Assembly (NCBI GenBank): GCA_003151855.1
Contig: PLYV01000194.1
Location: 1-42,000 of the forward strand
Reading direction: 5' to 3'
Length of the DNA: 42,000 bases
Source: Limisphaerales bacterium
GTDB lineage: Bacteria; Verrucomicrobiota; Verrucomicrobiia; Limisphaerales; UBA11358
Made by a program: the position numbers and the translations under genes. The notes under the pieces are model-generated. The model saw only the letters and a list, made by a program, of their open reading frames with translations, searched no databases and was not told the origin of the DNA. Shown here one piece after another: positions 16,371 through 25,154 of the stretch (positions are counted from its first letter, which is position 1; every line of letters begins with the position of its first letter).

Positions 16371-17399
16371 ATGTTGCTACTCTACGATAAAATTGGCTGG
16401 TTCGGGTCGCATACCGGTTACGAGCAATTGACAAGCTTCATCACCAACCGCTGCAAATGTTCCGTCATCAGCCCGCGCCGGGGGCCGATGGCGCGGTATC
16501 TGGGCAGCACGTATGCGCGAATGCATGGCCGCATGGGCCGAGGTGCGATTGACTTTAGCGAACTGGAATTCCGCCTGGGCCGGCAACTGGGCCGGCATGA
16601 CCGAAGCCACATTCTCTATCTGGAACATCATCTTAATTTGTTGAGGAGCTGGCCCAAGGCGCCCCCCAATTTAATGGGCACCATTCATCTGCCGGCAGCG
16701 GACTGGAAGCCAGAGCGACTCGCCTTGTTATCGCGGCTGTCGTCGGCAATGGTGCTTTATCAGAAAGACATTTCTTATTTTGAAAATCATGTCGGCAAGG
16801 GCCGGGTCAAGTTCATCCATCATGGCGCGGACACGGGGTTTTTCAAACCCGACCCCGCCAAACTGCAAATGCCACCGCGAATCCTTTACAGCGGAGTTTA
16901 TTTGCGAAACGAGCCGATGTTGGTTCAGGTCATAAAACGTCTGGCGGAAAAAGTGTCGGCGCTGCGTTTTGACCTGCTCGTGCCACAACATCATCGGAAC
17001 AGCCCGGCGCTGGCTCCACTGCTGCAACATCCGGCGGTGACATGGCATGCCGGCCTGAATGACGAGGAACTTCGCGCGTTGTATCAGCGCTCATATCTGA
17101 TGCTTTTGCCGATGAACAACAGCGGTGCCAACACAGCCGTGGTCGAAGCGCTCGCGAGCGGGCTGCCGATTGTGACCACCGATGTGGGCGGGATCAGGGA
17201 TTACGGCGGCGGAACCGTCTTCCCCGTCATTGCCAACAATGACGAAGCAGGAATGATTGCGCTGGTTGAAAAATATGTTTCAGAACCGGCGTGGCACCAT
17301 GAAACGGCCAAACGATGCCGCCAGTTTGCAGAGGCGACTCTGGCCTGGCCGCTGGTCGCAGAAAAACACCTTCGGGCTTATCAGGAATTGTCCGCATGA
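16371..17399 (+). CDS. GT4-like glycosyltransferase with Ser in place of the first catalytic Glu
   Basis: GT-B protein of 342 residues. The C-terminal domain has RILYSGVYLRNEPMLVQVI (~167) and LPMNNSGANTAVVEALASGL (~243-262) followed by TTDVGG. In most GT4 enzymes this spot is E-x7-E; here the first position is Ser (S-x7-E). The same SGANTA form is known to me from other uncharacterised GT4-like proteins, so it is probably a subfamily trait and not decay. A good ribosome site (CGGAG, 5 bases before ATG 16371) supports the start. The end overlaps the next gene as ATGA. Confidence 0.82.
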   Translation: MLLLYDKIGWFGSHTGYEQLTSFITNRCKCSVISPRRGPMARYLGSTYARMHGRMGRGAIDFSELEFRLGRQLGRHDRSHILYLEHHLNLLRSWPKAPPNLMGTIHLPAADWKPERLALLSRLSSAMVLYQKDISYFENHVGKGRVKFIHHGADTGFFKPDPAKLQMPPRILYSGVYLRNEPMLVQVIKRLAEKVSALRFDLLVPQHHRNSPALAPLLQHPAVTWHAGLNDEELRALYQRSYLMLLPMNNSGANTAVVEALASGLPIVTTDVGGIRDYGGGTVFPVIANNDEAGMIALVEKYVSEPAWHHETAKRCRQFAEATLAWPLVAEKHLRAYQELSA

Positions 17400-18328
17400 A
17401 TTCAGCCATCTGCACAATGTTTGAGGGCGACTACCATTACGGCGTCGCCGCCTTCGTCAATTCACTTCACGCGCACGGTTTTCGCGGAACGGTTTGGGCC
17501 GGTTATCGCGGTCAACTGCCGCCGTGGGCCAGACCGGTCATTTCGGAAGGCAGCACGAGCCGCTATCAAGTCGCCAACGGATTGGACATTCGCTTCCTTC
17601 CGCTCACCACGGAAAGTCATCTGACCAACTTCAAGCCCGACTTCATGCTCAACATCTGGGAAAACCATTGCCCATCGGCTGAAGCGCTCTTTTATTTTGA
17701 TCCTGACATCGTGATTCGCTGCCAGTGGTCATATTTTGAAGCTTGGGCCAAGTTCGGAATCGCCTTGTGTGAAGATATCAATTCGCCGTTGTCACAAACC
17801 CATCCGCTGCGCTTTCAATGGAACGAAATTTATTCACAGCACGGCCATCCGCTGCGGTTCACCTCGAACCAATATATCAACGGCGGTTTCCAAGGCATTG
17901 CCCGGCCTTACAAGGAATTCCTAAATGAGTGGTGCCTGGCGCAGCAGATTATGAGCAAGGAAATCGGCAGCCTGAGCCAGATCACCGCACACATTGGCGG
18001 ACGGGCACATCCGTTTTCCAAAACCGACCAGGATGCCTTGAACGTGGCGCTGGCCATGACCCGGCAGCCCTTGAGCATCATCGGCAAGGAAGGGATGGAC
18101 ATTGAGAGCGGCGGCTTCACCATGTCGCACGCCATCGGGCATCTCAAGCCGTGGAACACCAGCTTTCTTTCCGAGGCGCTTCGCGGACATCCGCCTTCCA
18201 TGGCCTGCAAGAGCTATTTTTCGTATGTGCAATCACCCATCGGCGCATACTCCGCGTCAAAACTAAAACGGGCCAGGCTAAGCTTGAAACTCGCCAGCGC
18301 CCTCGGTCGTTTTTATCGCGGTGCCTAG
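17396..18328 (+). CDS. GT-A-like putative glycosyltransferase with DPD motif
   Basis: 310 residues. It starts MNSAICTMFEGDYHYGVAAF, a form seen in uncharacterised nucleotide-diphospho-sugar transferase-like proteins. FYFDPDIVI (D102, D104) is the likely metal site. QYINGGFQGI and FSKTDQDALN (~205-214) resemble the acceptor-side GGF and DQD motifs of GT8-like enzymes. I place it in the GT-A superfamily without a family number. Start ATG 17396 lies in an ATGA overlap; a longer frame from 17315 only reads through the end of the upstream gene and is rejected. It may be a distant relative of the gene at 15612, with which it shares the ICT-x-x-x-G opening and the acidic motif. Confidence 0.72.
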   Translation: MNSAICTMFEGDYHYGVAAFVNSLHAHGFRGTVWAGYRGQLPPWARPVISEGSTSRYQVANGLDIRFLPLTTESHLTNFKPDFMLNIWENHCPSAEALFYFDPDIVIRCQWSYFEAWAKFGIALCEDINSPLSQTHPLRFQWNEIYSQHGHPLRFTSNQYINGGFQGIARPYKEFLNEWCLAQQIMSKEIGSLSQITAHIGGRAHPFSKTDQDALNVALAMTRQPLSIIGKEGMDIESGGFTMSHAIGHLKPWNTSFLSEALRGHPPSMACKSYFSYVQSPIGAYSASKLKRARLSLKLASALGRFYRGA

Positions 18329-18338
18329 GATTATCCGC

Positions 18339-19484
18339 ATGAATTTTGCTTTTGTGTGCCATCTTGATCCGGAGCTGGTGACCACCTGGTCCGGAACGCC
18401 GCTTTCCATCGTCAAGGCTTTAAGGATGCTTGGCCATTCAGTGACCGTAGTATGCCCCAAGGATTCCCTATGGCATCTTGAGGCACGCATCAAGGGGCGC
18501 ATTTACAAACATTTTGCTGGCAAGGTCTATCATGCAGGACGCAGCCCGAGTCTCCTGCGGCAACGCGCCAGGGCCTTTAACAAACAATTGCAGGAACTTT
18601 CCAGCATCGATTACATCCTGACAATATTTCCCGTGGATGCGGCGTATTTGAAAACAGAAAAACCCATCGCGGTCATCCACGATGCCACCTGGTTCCAACT
18701 GCTCGATTTTTATCCCGGGCTGGAGCGAAGCAAACTGGCGAACGAATCCGTTGCCGATGGTTATGCCATGGATCTGGCGGCCCTGCGCAAATGCAAGAAG
18801 GCTGTTTACTTTTCGACTTGGGCCAGCACCAGCGCCATCCGCGACATGCACTGCGAGCAACACAAGGTTCGCACCATCGCCCCCGGCGCCAACCTGACGG
18901 TTCGCCCGGCCAGATCCCAGGCCTTGCAACACTTGAAAACCCGGTCCAAAGACCGCTGCCAACTGCTCTTCATCGGTCAGGAATGGGAGCGCAAAGGAGC
19001 CGGCAAGGCTGTGACCATTGCCAAATGCCTCAACGAAATGGGCACGCCGACGGAGCTTAATATTGTCGGTTGCCCGGCACCGGAAAACGAAGTCATGCCG
19101 GAGTTTGTGCGCATCCACGGATTTCTGAACAAGAACTCCGCGCAGGACCGGCAGACCATTGAACGTTTGTTTGCCTCAAGCCATTTTTTTGTGCTGCCGA
19201 CGACCGCAGACTGCACGCCCATTGTCCTATGCGAAGCAGCCTTCTATGGTCTGCCCAGCCTTTCGCACGACGTGGGCGGTGTGGCGACCATCGTCCAGTC
19301 TGGCAAGACCGGGCAATTGTTCAGCCTGACTTCAAGTCCGCAAGAATGGGCGCAGTGGCTGCGCGATATTTATGCCGATGCCAAAACCTACTCGGGATTC
19401 GCCGAGCGATCAATCGAAGACGCCCATGCCCGCCTGAATTGGGAGTCGTTTGGCCGGGAGCTGGTGAATTTTCTCCGTTCATGA
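18339..19484 (+). CDS. GT4 glycosyltransferase
   Basis: 381-residue GT-B enzyme. The N-terminal part has FVCHLDPELVTTWSGTPLSI and AVIHDATWFQLLDFYPG. The C-terminal part has QLLFIGQEWERKGAGKAV (~208), a KG donor-loop segment, and LPTTADCTPIVLCEAAFYGL (~290), where the catalytic pair is D-x7-E in place of E-x7-E. HDVGGVATIV follows. The start ATG 18339 is preferred over GTG 18321, since the latter would overlap the previous gene and add residues outside the conserved fold. Substrate unknown. Confidence 0.84.
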   Translation: MNFAFVCHLDPELVTTWSGTPLSIVKALRMLGHSVTVVCPKDSLWHLEARIKGRIYKHFAGKVYHAGRSPSLLRQRARAFNKQLQELSSIDYILTIFPVDAAYLKTEKPIAVIHDATWFQLLDFYPGLERSKLANESVADGYAMDLAALRKCKKAVYFSTWASTSAIRDMHCEQHKVRTIAPGANLTVRPARSQALQHLKTRSKDRCQLLFIGQEWERKGAGKAVTIAKCLNEMGTPTELNIVGCPAPENEVMPEFVRIHGFLNKNSAQDRQTIERLFASSHFFVLPTTADCTPIVLCEAAFYGLPSLSHDVGGVATIVQSGKTGQLFSLTSSPQEWAQWLRDIYADAKTYSGFAERSIEDAHARLNWESFGRELVNFLRS

Positions 19485-19524
19485 CACGGTTCCTTGGCAG
19501 GGTTGTTTGAACGAATTAAAAACA

Positions 19525-20646
19525 ATGCGTGTTATCCATGTAGCTGAAAGCGTGATTGGCATGACCGGCGGTATGTCGCGGGTGGCGTGGCATTGGCGGG
19601 CGGCTTTTGAAAAGCGCGGCCATGAATTCCACCATCTGGGCGCACAAGAAGTTGGTTCCGTCTCCCACGTCCGATATTTTCCCAGAGCCGCCTGGCGATG
19701 CTACCGCCAGCAGGCCAAAGCGGCAGATATCGTTTTGGTTCATGAGCCAACCGCCGGCCAGTTTGTGGGGCGGGGTCTGAAAACCGTATTGGTCAGCCAC
19801 GGACTGGAACGCCGCGCCTGGCAAATCCAAAATTACGGCGGCAGCCCGGATTTTCCAAAGGCGGCGCTGAAAACCCGCCTGTTTTTCCCGCTCTGGCGCC
19901 TGCGCGGCTGTGATGCCGGCCTGCGCAAGGCCGACGGGGCGCTGCTGAACAATCTGGACGATCAGGCCTTTGCCGAAACCTATTATGGCCGCCGGTCGGA
20001 CAGCATCTGTGTGTTCCGGAACGGCGTAAATCTGGCACCGGTCTGGCCGCCGCTGGCGCCGGAAAATGCCGGCAGCATTTTGTTCATCGGAACGTGGGTG
20101 GCGCGCAAGGGAATTAAGACCATGGCGCGGTCGGCAAAACTCCTCCAAGAGCGCGGTGTGAAATTAAAATGGGTTCTCGCCGGCACCGGCCTGTCAAAGG
20201 AACAGGTGCTTGCCACCTGGCCGGAATGCCTTCATGGCTGCACCGAGATCATCCCGCAATTTACCGGGGAGGAGGAAGCGGGGCTGTATCATCGCTGCAA
20301 CCTTTTTGTCCTGCCAAGTTTTTTTGAGGGCCAGCCTCTGGCACTGTTGCAAGCCATGGCCTATGGGCGCTGCTGTATCACCACCAACATCTGCGGGCAG
20401 AAGGATGTTGTCCGCCAGCGGTCAGGCGGCCTGCTGTTTGAACCGGGGGATGCGCCGGTCCTCGCGAAGCTCATCGAGGAATCCGCCGCCAATCTGCCGC
20501 TCCAGATTGAGCTTGGGAAAAATGCGCGGCGGGCGGTGGAAGCCCAGGACTGGACCAGTGCCGCGAACAAAGTCGTTGATTTCGTTGAGCGTGTTCACGC
20601 CACGAAAACCCAGACCGAAGTTGATTTCAAAAATCAGTTGCCGTGA
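19525..20646 (+). CDS. GT4 glycosyltransferase with E-x7-Q motif
   Basis: 373-residue GT-B enzyme. It begins MRVIHVAESVIGMTGGMSRV, the acceptor-side glycine loop. The donor domain has SILFIGTWVARKGIKTMARS (~184) and LPSFFEGQPLALLQAMAYGR (~262-281). In this motif the second catalytic Glu is Gln (E-x7-Q), which may affect activity or be tolerated. A TTG at 19507 is a possible earlier start (379 residues). ATG 19525 is used, as the family usually begins close to the first strand. It is joined to the next gene by GTGA. Confidence 0.83.
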   Translation: MRVIHVAESVIGMTGGMSRVAWHWRAAFEKRGHEFHHLGAQEVGSVSHVRYFPRAAWRCYRQQAKAADIVLVHEPTAGQFVGRGLKTVLVSHGLERRAWQIQNYGGSPDFPKAALKTRLFFPLWRLRGCDAGLRKADGALLNNLDDQAFAETYYGRRSDSICVFRNGVNLAPVWPPLAPENAGSILFIGTWVARKGIKTMARSAKLLQERGVKLKWVLAGTGLSKEQVLATWPECLHGCTEIIPQFTGEEEAGLYHRCNLFVLPSFFEGQPLALLQAMAYGRCCITTNICGQKDVVRQRSGGLLFEPGDAPVLAKLIEESAANLPLQIELGKNARRAVEAQDWTSAANKVVDFVERVHATKTQTEVDFKNQLP

Positions 20647-21842
20647 AAATTGCCTTCATAACCAGCAGCCTTGAACCCGGACAGGACGGCGTGGGCGATT
20701 ACTCCCGCCGCCTGGCTGCGGAATGTATCCGGCAAGGTCATCCCAGCGTGATTGTAAGCCTGAACGACGCCAACGTGTCAGAAGCCAAAATGGAATCGCA
20801 GGTTTTTGAAGGCCTGTCCATATCGGTGTTGCGCCTGCCCGGCACGGTGCCTTGGAATATCCGCACAAAATTGGCCCGCGAATGGCTGGATGCCTTCAAT
20901 CCGAGTTGGTTGAGCCTGCAGTTTGTCGCCTTTGGTTTTCATCGCAAGGGGCTTTGTTTTGGGCTGGGAAAACGGCTCGCCGCAATGAACAGCAAGGCCT
21001 CATGGCACATCATGTTTCACGAGCTTTGGCTGGGTCTCGGCGAAAATGCGCCGTTCAAGCACCGAGTCTGGGGCCTGCTCCAGCGGTCAATCATCCGCGA
21101 CATTTTGCGCCGACTGCGGCCACTGATTGTGCATACCCAGGCTGAACCATACCGGCAAGTGTTAAGCCGGGAAAATATCACCGCCACCATTTTACCGTTG
21201 TTCAGCAATGTTCCTTTTATCCAAGGCGATGGCTGGGGCTTGCTCGAACCATTGGCGAGCATAGTGCTTGGCCGGCGTGCCGACCGGACGAAACTGTATC
21301 TCGCGGGAATTTTTGGAGCGGTGCATTCCGAATGGAGCGCGGAACAGGCCGTCAATATTTTAACCCCATTGATGCAGCGTTTTCAAAAACGGCTGGTGTT
21401 GGTTTTGATTGGCAGAAACAACCTGACAGCCGAAGCCATCACCCGACTGCAGCTGGCCCTGCACAAACAGGCGGACATCATCGTTGCCGGCGAGCGAAAC
21501 AGCCTGGAAATTTCCAAAATTCTCCAGGCACTTGATTTGGGGCTGGCGACCACGCCCCGTCAGGTAATTCAAAAAAGCGGCTCGGCGGCGGCGCTATTGG
21601 AACATGGCCTGCCGGTTTTAATAACCCGTGATGACTGGCGTTTGCGCGAAGCCGGCGCGCAACGTGCCGAAGCCTCCACCCGTCTGCTTTACCCGGAGCA
21701 GTTTGTCACGCTGAAGACTTTGCCGGGGCGCGACCTCGGGGCGCTGGAAAATAACAGCGCGCGCAAAGTTGCCAGCCGATTGCTAACGTCCATGGATTTA
21801 TCCTTGTCCAACCCCAAGCCTACACCTTTAACTGACAATTAA
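20643..21842 (+). CDS. GT-B glycosyltransferase, distant GT4-like
   Basis: 399 residues. The N-terminus KIAFITSSLEPGQDGVGDYS is typical of GT4 proteins with a glycine loop, and RLAAECIRQGHPSVIVS follows. In the C-terminal half, LYLAGIFGAVHSEW and LVLVLIGRNN (~256) are donor-domain strands. The catalytic stretch is QKSGSAAALLEHGLPVLI, so the usual E-x7-E is absent: the position eight before the Glu is Ser. I therefore call the fold but not the activity. Start GTG 20643 overlaps the stop of the previous gene (GTGA), a translational-coupling arrangement. Confidence 0.75.
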   Translation: MKIAFITSSLEPGQDGVGDYSRRLAAECIRQGHPSVIVSLNDANVSEAKMESQVFEGLSISVLRLPGTVPWNIRTKLAREWLDAFNPSWLSLQFVAFGFHRKGLCFGLGKRLAAMNSKASWHIMFHELWLGLGENAPFKHRVWGLLQRSIIRDILRRLRPLIVHTQAEPYRQVLSRENITATILPLFSNVPFIQGDGWGLLEPLASIVLGRRADRTKLYLAGIFGAVHSEWSAEQAVNILTPLMQRFQKRLVLVLIGRNNLTAEAITRLQLALHKQADIIVAGERNSLEISKILQALDLGLATTPRQVIQKSGSAAALLEHGLPVLITRDDWRLREAGAQRAEASTRLLYPEQFVTLKTLPGRDLGALENNSARKVASRLLTSMDLSLSNPKPTPLTDN

Positions 21843-21850
21843 AACAACGT

Positions 21851-22768
21851 ATGCTCTATCAAAAACTAAACAAGCCGGAGTATTGGTTCCGCCCGGGCCA
21901 GATTTTTCAGAAGCTTGGATATGTTTGCGGTCGGTATGACTCAATGAACACGGTCAAACTTCGCTTGCCTTGGGGAACCATGTTGCAGGTCAACCCGCAT
22001 GAAACGATCGGGAAAAATCTGGCGGTCTTGGGCGTGTATGAACTGGCGGTTTCTGAACTGCTCTGGCGGCTTACAGAGCCGGGTGAATGGTGCCTGGATA
22101 TTGGCGCCAACATTGGTTACATGACCAGTCTGCTGGCCGCCAAAACGCAGGCGGGGGGAAAGGTATTTAGCTTTGAACCGCATCCGGTTATTTTTGAACG
22201 GCTTCAAAACAACGTCCAAGCCATGGCCAACGGCTCGTCGGCTCCGGTTCAAGTTTATCCCATCGCCTTGGGTGCGACGGCAGGGAAAACCAATCTGGTC
22301 GAGCCTGAAGGCTTCGACAGCAACGAAGGCAACGCCAAGCTGACAGACAATCTACCGACCGCAAACAATTCCTATCAGATAGACATCACCCGGCTAGACT
22401 CGGTGTTCTCGAAAAATGAACGGTTCGGCGTGGCCAAAGTGGACGTGGAAGGGTGGGAACTGTCCGTCTTTCAGGGAGCGGAACAATTGCTTGCCAACAA
22501 ACGGATCCGGGACATCGTGTTTGAAGATTTCGCGGCATTCCCTTCCGACACCGTCAAGTTTCTTCAAGGCAAAGGCTACACCATTTTTCAAGTGGCCAAG
22601 AAAATCATGGGGCCGCACATCGTCCCGCCAACGCAGCCGGATGCCAGGGACTTGTTGTTGCCCTACGAACCGGTCAATTATCTGGCGACCATTGATCCGC
22701 AACGCGCAATAAAGATATTGCAACCGCGTGGCTGGTTTTGTTTGCAAGCCAAAACGACCCCGGCTTGA
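21851..22768 (+). CDS. FkbM-family methyltransferase
   Basis: 305-residue SAM-dependent methyltransferase. The FkbM core is WCLDIGANIGYMTSLLAAKT (~79-98), followed by VFSFEPHPVIFERLQNNVQA, and later IDITRLDSVF and VAKVDVEGWELSVFQGAEQL (~196-215), all family hallmarks. FkbM enzymes O-methylate small molecules and sugars. Here it would decorate a sugar of the glycan, as the second methyltransferase in the operon (the first is at 11761). A strong GC-rich hairpin overlaps its stop codon, and a 102-bp gap follows, one of the few gaps in the operon. Confidence 0.87.
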   Translation: MLYQKLNKPEYWFRPGQIFQKLGYVCGRYDSMNTVKLRLPWGTMLQVNPHETIGKNLAVLGVYELAVSELLWRLTEPGEWCLDIGANIGYMTSLLAAKTQAGGKVFSFEPHPVIFERLQNNVQAMANGSSAPVQVYPIALGATAGKTNLVEPEGFDSNEGNAKLTDNLPTANNSYQIDITRLDSVFSKNERFGVAKVDVEGWELSVFQGAEQLLANKRIRDIVFEDFAAFPSDTVKFLQGKGYTIFQVAKKIMGPHIVPPTQPDARDLLLPYEPVNYLATIDPQRAIKILQPRGWFCLQAKTTPA

Positions 22769-22781
22769 ACGCAAGCCGGGG
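22758..22781 (+). terminator. perfect 9-bp GC-rich hairpin at the FkbM gene stop (attenuator or weak terminator)
   Basis: CCCCGGCTT (22758-22766) and AAGCCGGGG (22773-22781) are perfectly complementary with a 6-nt loop. The arm includes the first base of the TGA stop codon. No T-run follows, so it is not a standard intrinsic terminator. It could slow polymerase, protect RNA ends or mark a processing point inside the operon. Confidence 0.4.
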
Positions 22782-22870
22782 CCGGCAGCTAAAATTGCGG
22801 CGCAAGCCATTGTCAGGCGGCCAATAAATTTCGCTTAATCCCAGTCAGGCTGATCTGACCCTCACCGCGC

Positions 22871-23920
22871 TTGAAATTATTAATCATCAGTCCCAGCCAT
22901 GGTCTCTATGGCGGAATCGAGGCCTTCGTCATCGCCCTGGCTTCGGTCGTGGAAACGTGGCCGGAGTTTGAACTGCAGGTGTGTTTCAAGCTGGTGGGAA
23001 AACGGCCGCTGAAAAACGATTTGAGAAGTGCCGCTGCAATTTTAAACTGCCCCGTCCACTATCTTCCCAGCGGCGATTTCAAGCTGATAAAATTAATCCG
23101 TTGGGCGGACCTGGTGCACGGCCAGAATGCATCGCCAGATTTTGTCTTTCTGGCTTGGCTGCTGCGCAAAAAACTCGTGTTGACGATTCACAACTGGCGT
23201 CAGCGCAAAATGAATCTCCATTCGATCCTGTGGAAAATTGGCGCGCGGCTGGCGCAGCGGCGCTGGTATAACTCGCGGTTTGTCTGGAACACCTGGGAGC
23301 CGGATCGAAAATTGGCAGGCAGCGATTGCGTGCCTACGGTCTGCCGTTTTCCCGAAAGCTGGTGCGCGCCGGCCGAACGCAGAGGTTTTCTTTTCATCGG
23401 GCGGTGGATTGAGAACAAGGGGATTGAGGATTTGATCACGGCTTACTCACACTCAAAACTGGATTCCGCGCAATGGCCGCTGGTTCTGGTCGGTGACGGC
23501 CCATTGAGACCAAAAATTGAACAATTGATTGGAGATTTTGACGTCAAAGGTGTGGAGATGCCCGGCTTCATTGACGACCACAACAAGGCCGGGCGGCTGG
23601 CCTCGGCGCGCTGGCTGGTGGCGCCCGCGCGCACCCGCGAAGACCTGGGACTGACACCGATTGAAGCCCGCAGCGTGGGCGTGCCGGTCATCGTGACGCG
23701 GGATGGCGGCCTGCCGGAAGCGGGCGGCGACGCGGCGCTGATTGTTGAACCCGGCAACTTGGAAGAATTGACCGCCGCCTTGAAGCAGGCGGCAACCATG
23801 GAAGAACGGGAATATTGCGAACGCGCCGAGCGCGGCCGGGAAACACTGAAAAGTTATTTACGCCCGATGGAATTCTATCGTGATTCCTACACCGCAGTCT
23901 GCCCAGGCAAAACCAAATAA
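22871..23920 (+). CDS. GT4 glycosyltransferase
   Basis: 349-residue GT-B enzyme. The N-terminus KLLIISPSHGLYGGIEAFVI contains the glycine loop. The donor domain has GFLFIGRWIENKGIEDLITA (~174) and an intact E-x7-E in REDLGLTPIEARSVGVPVIV (~256), with TRDGGLPEAGG after it. An in-frame stop at 22856-22858 means that the only reasonable start is TTG 22871. It lacks a clear ribosome site, so expression may depend on readthrough from upstream. Substrate unknown. Confidence 0.85.
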   Translation: MKLLIISPSHGLYGGIEAFVIALASVVETWPEFELQVCFKLVGKRPLKNDLRSAAAILNCPVHYLPSGDFKLIKLIRWADLVHGQNASPDFVFLAWLLRKKLVLTIHNWRQRKMNLHSILWKIGARLAQRRWYNSRFVWNTWEPDRKLAGSDCVPTVCRFPESWCAPAERRGFLFIGRWIENKGIEDLITAYSHSKLDSAQWPLVLVGDGPLRPKIEQLIGDFDVKGVEMPGFIDDHNKAGRLASARWLVAPARTREDLGLTPIEARSVGVPVIVTRDGGLPEAGGDAALIVEPGNLEELTAALKQAATMEEREYCERAERGRETLKSYLRPMEFYRDSYTAVCPGKTK

Positions 23921-23921
23921 G

Positions 23922-25154
23922 ATGTCCGGCCTACTTTTATCCCACCCGACCGGCAATGCCAATGTGCGGGCCGCACTGATTGGCCTGCTGGAAGCGGGGC
24001 TGCTGGGCGAATTTCATACCACCATTGCCGCCTATCCCGGCAATGTCTGGAATTTTCTGGGCAAGGAATTTAAGCGCCGCAGCTTTGATGCAAGGCTGCG
24101 ACCACTTACGGTTCAACATCCGCTGCGGGAACTGGGCCGGATGCTGGCGAACCGCCTCAAGCTGCACCAGCTTGTCCGCCATGAAACGGGGAAATTTTCC
24201 ACCGATGAAATTTACCAGGCCCAAGACCGGGCCACCGCACGCCGGTTGCGAAAATTTCCCCAGTCATTCAGCGGCGCCTATACCTACGAAGATGGCGCGT
24301 TGGAAACCCTGACGGCGGCGCGCGAATTAAACCTCCGGCGCATTTACGAACTGCCCATCGCCTACTGGCAAACCTTGCGGCAACTGCTGGCAGAAGAAGC
24401 CGTGCGGCGGCCAAACTGGAAGGCAACCTTGGGTGGCGGTGTCAGCGATTCTGAAACCAAACTGCATCGCAAAACCAAGGAGCTTGAATTGTCGGAACTG
24501 ATCATCTGCCCAAGCCAGTTTGTTGCCAGATCAATTCCTCAAGAGCTGCGAACCAATAAAAAAATAATCGTCGCCCCCTTTGGTTCGCCGCCAAATTCGC
24601 CGCCCAGGCTGGCGGCTCCGGCCACCGATGGAAAATTGCGCGTGCTGTTTGCAGGATCCATGGGACAGCGCAAGGGTCTGGGTGATTTGTTTGCCGCGAT
24701 GCGTTTGCTGAACCGGAGCGATGTGGAACTGGTGGTCATGGGAACGCCCCAGGCACCGATGGAATTTTACCGCTCAGAATTTGCCGGATTTGTTCACGAA
24801 CCCGGCCGCCCTCATGCCGGCGTGCTGGAACTGATGCGCCGTTGCGATGTGTTTTGCCTGCCATCCATCGTCGAGGGCCGGGCACTGGTCATGCAGGAAG
24901 CCATGAGCCAGGGCCTGCCGCTCATCATCACCCCGAACACCGGGGGCGAAGACCTGATTGATGAAGGCATTACCGGATTTCTGGTTCCAATCCGCCGCGC
25001 CGATTTGTTGGCTGAAAAAATCACATGGTTTGCAGAGCATCGGCCGGCGCTCCCCGAAATGTCACAAGCGGCGCAAACCAAAGCCGGCCAGCTTACCTGG
25101 GCGATGTATGGTCAGACCATCGCCGGCGCAATCCAGAATTTTGGTCAATCATGA
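23922..25154 (+). CDS. GT4 glycosyltransferase
   Basis: 410-residue GT-B enzyme. It begins SGLLLSHPTGNANVRAALIG, as in a group of GT4 proteins with an N-x-N-V-R loop. LYHRKTKELELSELI-type helices lie mid-protein (here KLHRKTKELELSELIICPSQ, a segment that includes a surface Ser). The donor domain has LRVLFAGSMGQRKGLGDLFA (~242), and the catalytic E-x7-E is in LPSIVEGRALVMQEAMSQGL (~312). Start ATG 23922 is one base after the previous stop; the longer GTG at 23880 only reads inside the upstream gene. It overlaps the next gene as ATGA. Confidence 0.85.
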   Translation: MSGLLLSHPTGNANVRAALIGLLEAGLLGEFHTTIAAYPGNVWNFLGKEFKRRSFDARLRPLTVQHPLRELGRMLANRLKLHQLVRHETGKFSTDEIYQAQDRATARRLRKFPQSFSGAYTYEDGALETLTAARELNLRRIYELPIAYWQTLRQLLAEEAVRRPNWKATLGGGVSDSETKLHRKTKELELSELIICPSQFVARSIPQELRTNKKIIVAPFGSPPNSPPRLAAPATDGKLRVLFAGSMGQRKGLGDLFAAMRLLNRSDVELVVMGTPQAPMEFYRSEFAGFVHEPGRPHAGVLELMRRCDVFCLPSIVEGRALVMQEAMSQGLPLIITPNTGGEDLIDEGITGFLVPIRRADLLAEKITWFAEHRPALPEMSQAAQTKAGQLTWAMYGQTIAGAIQNFGQS

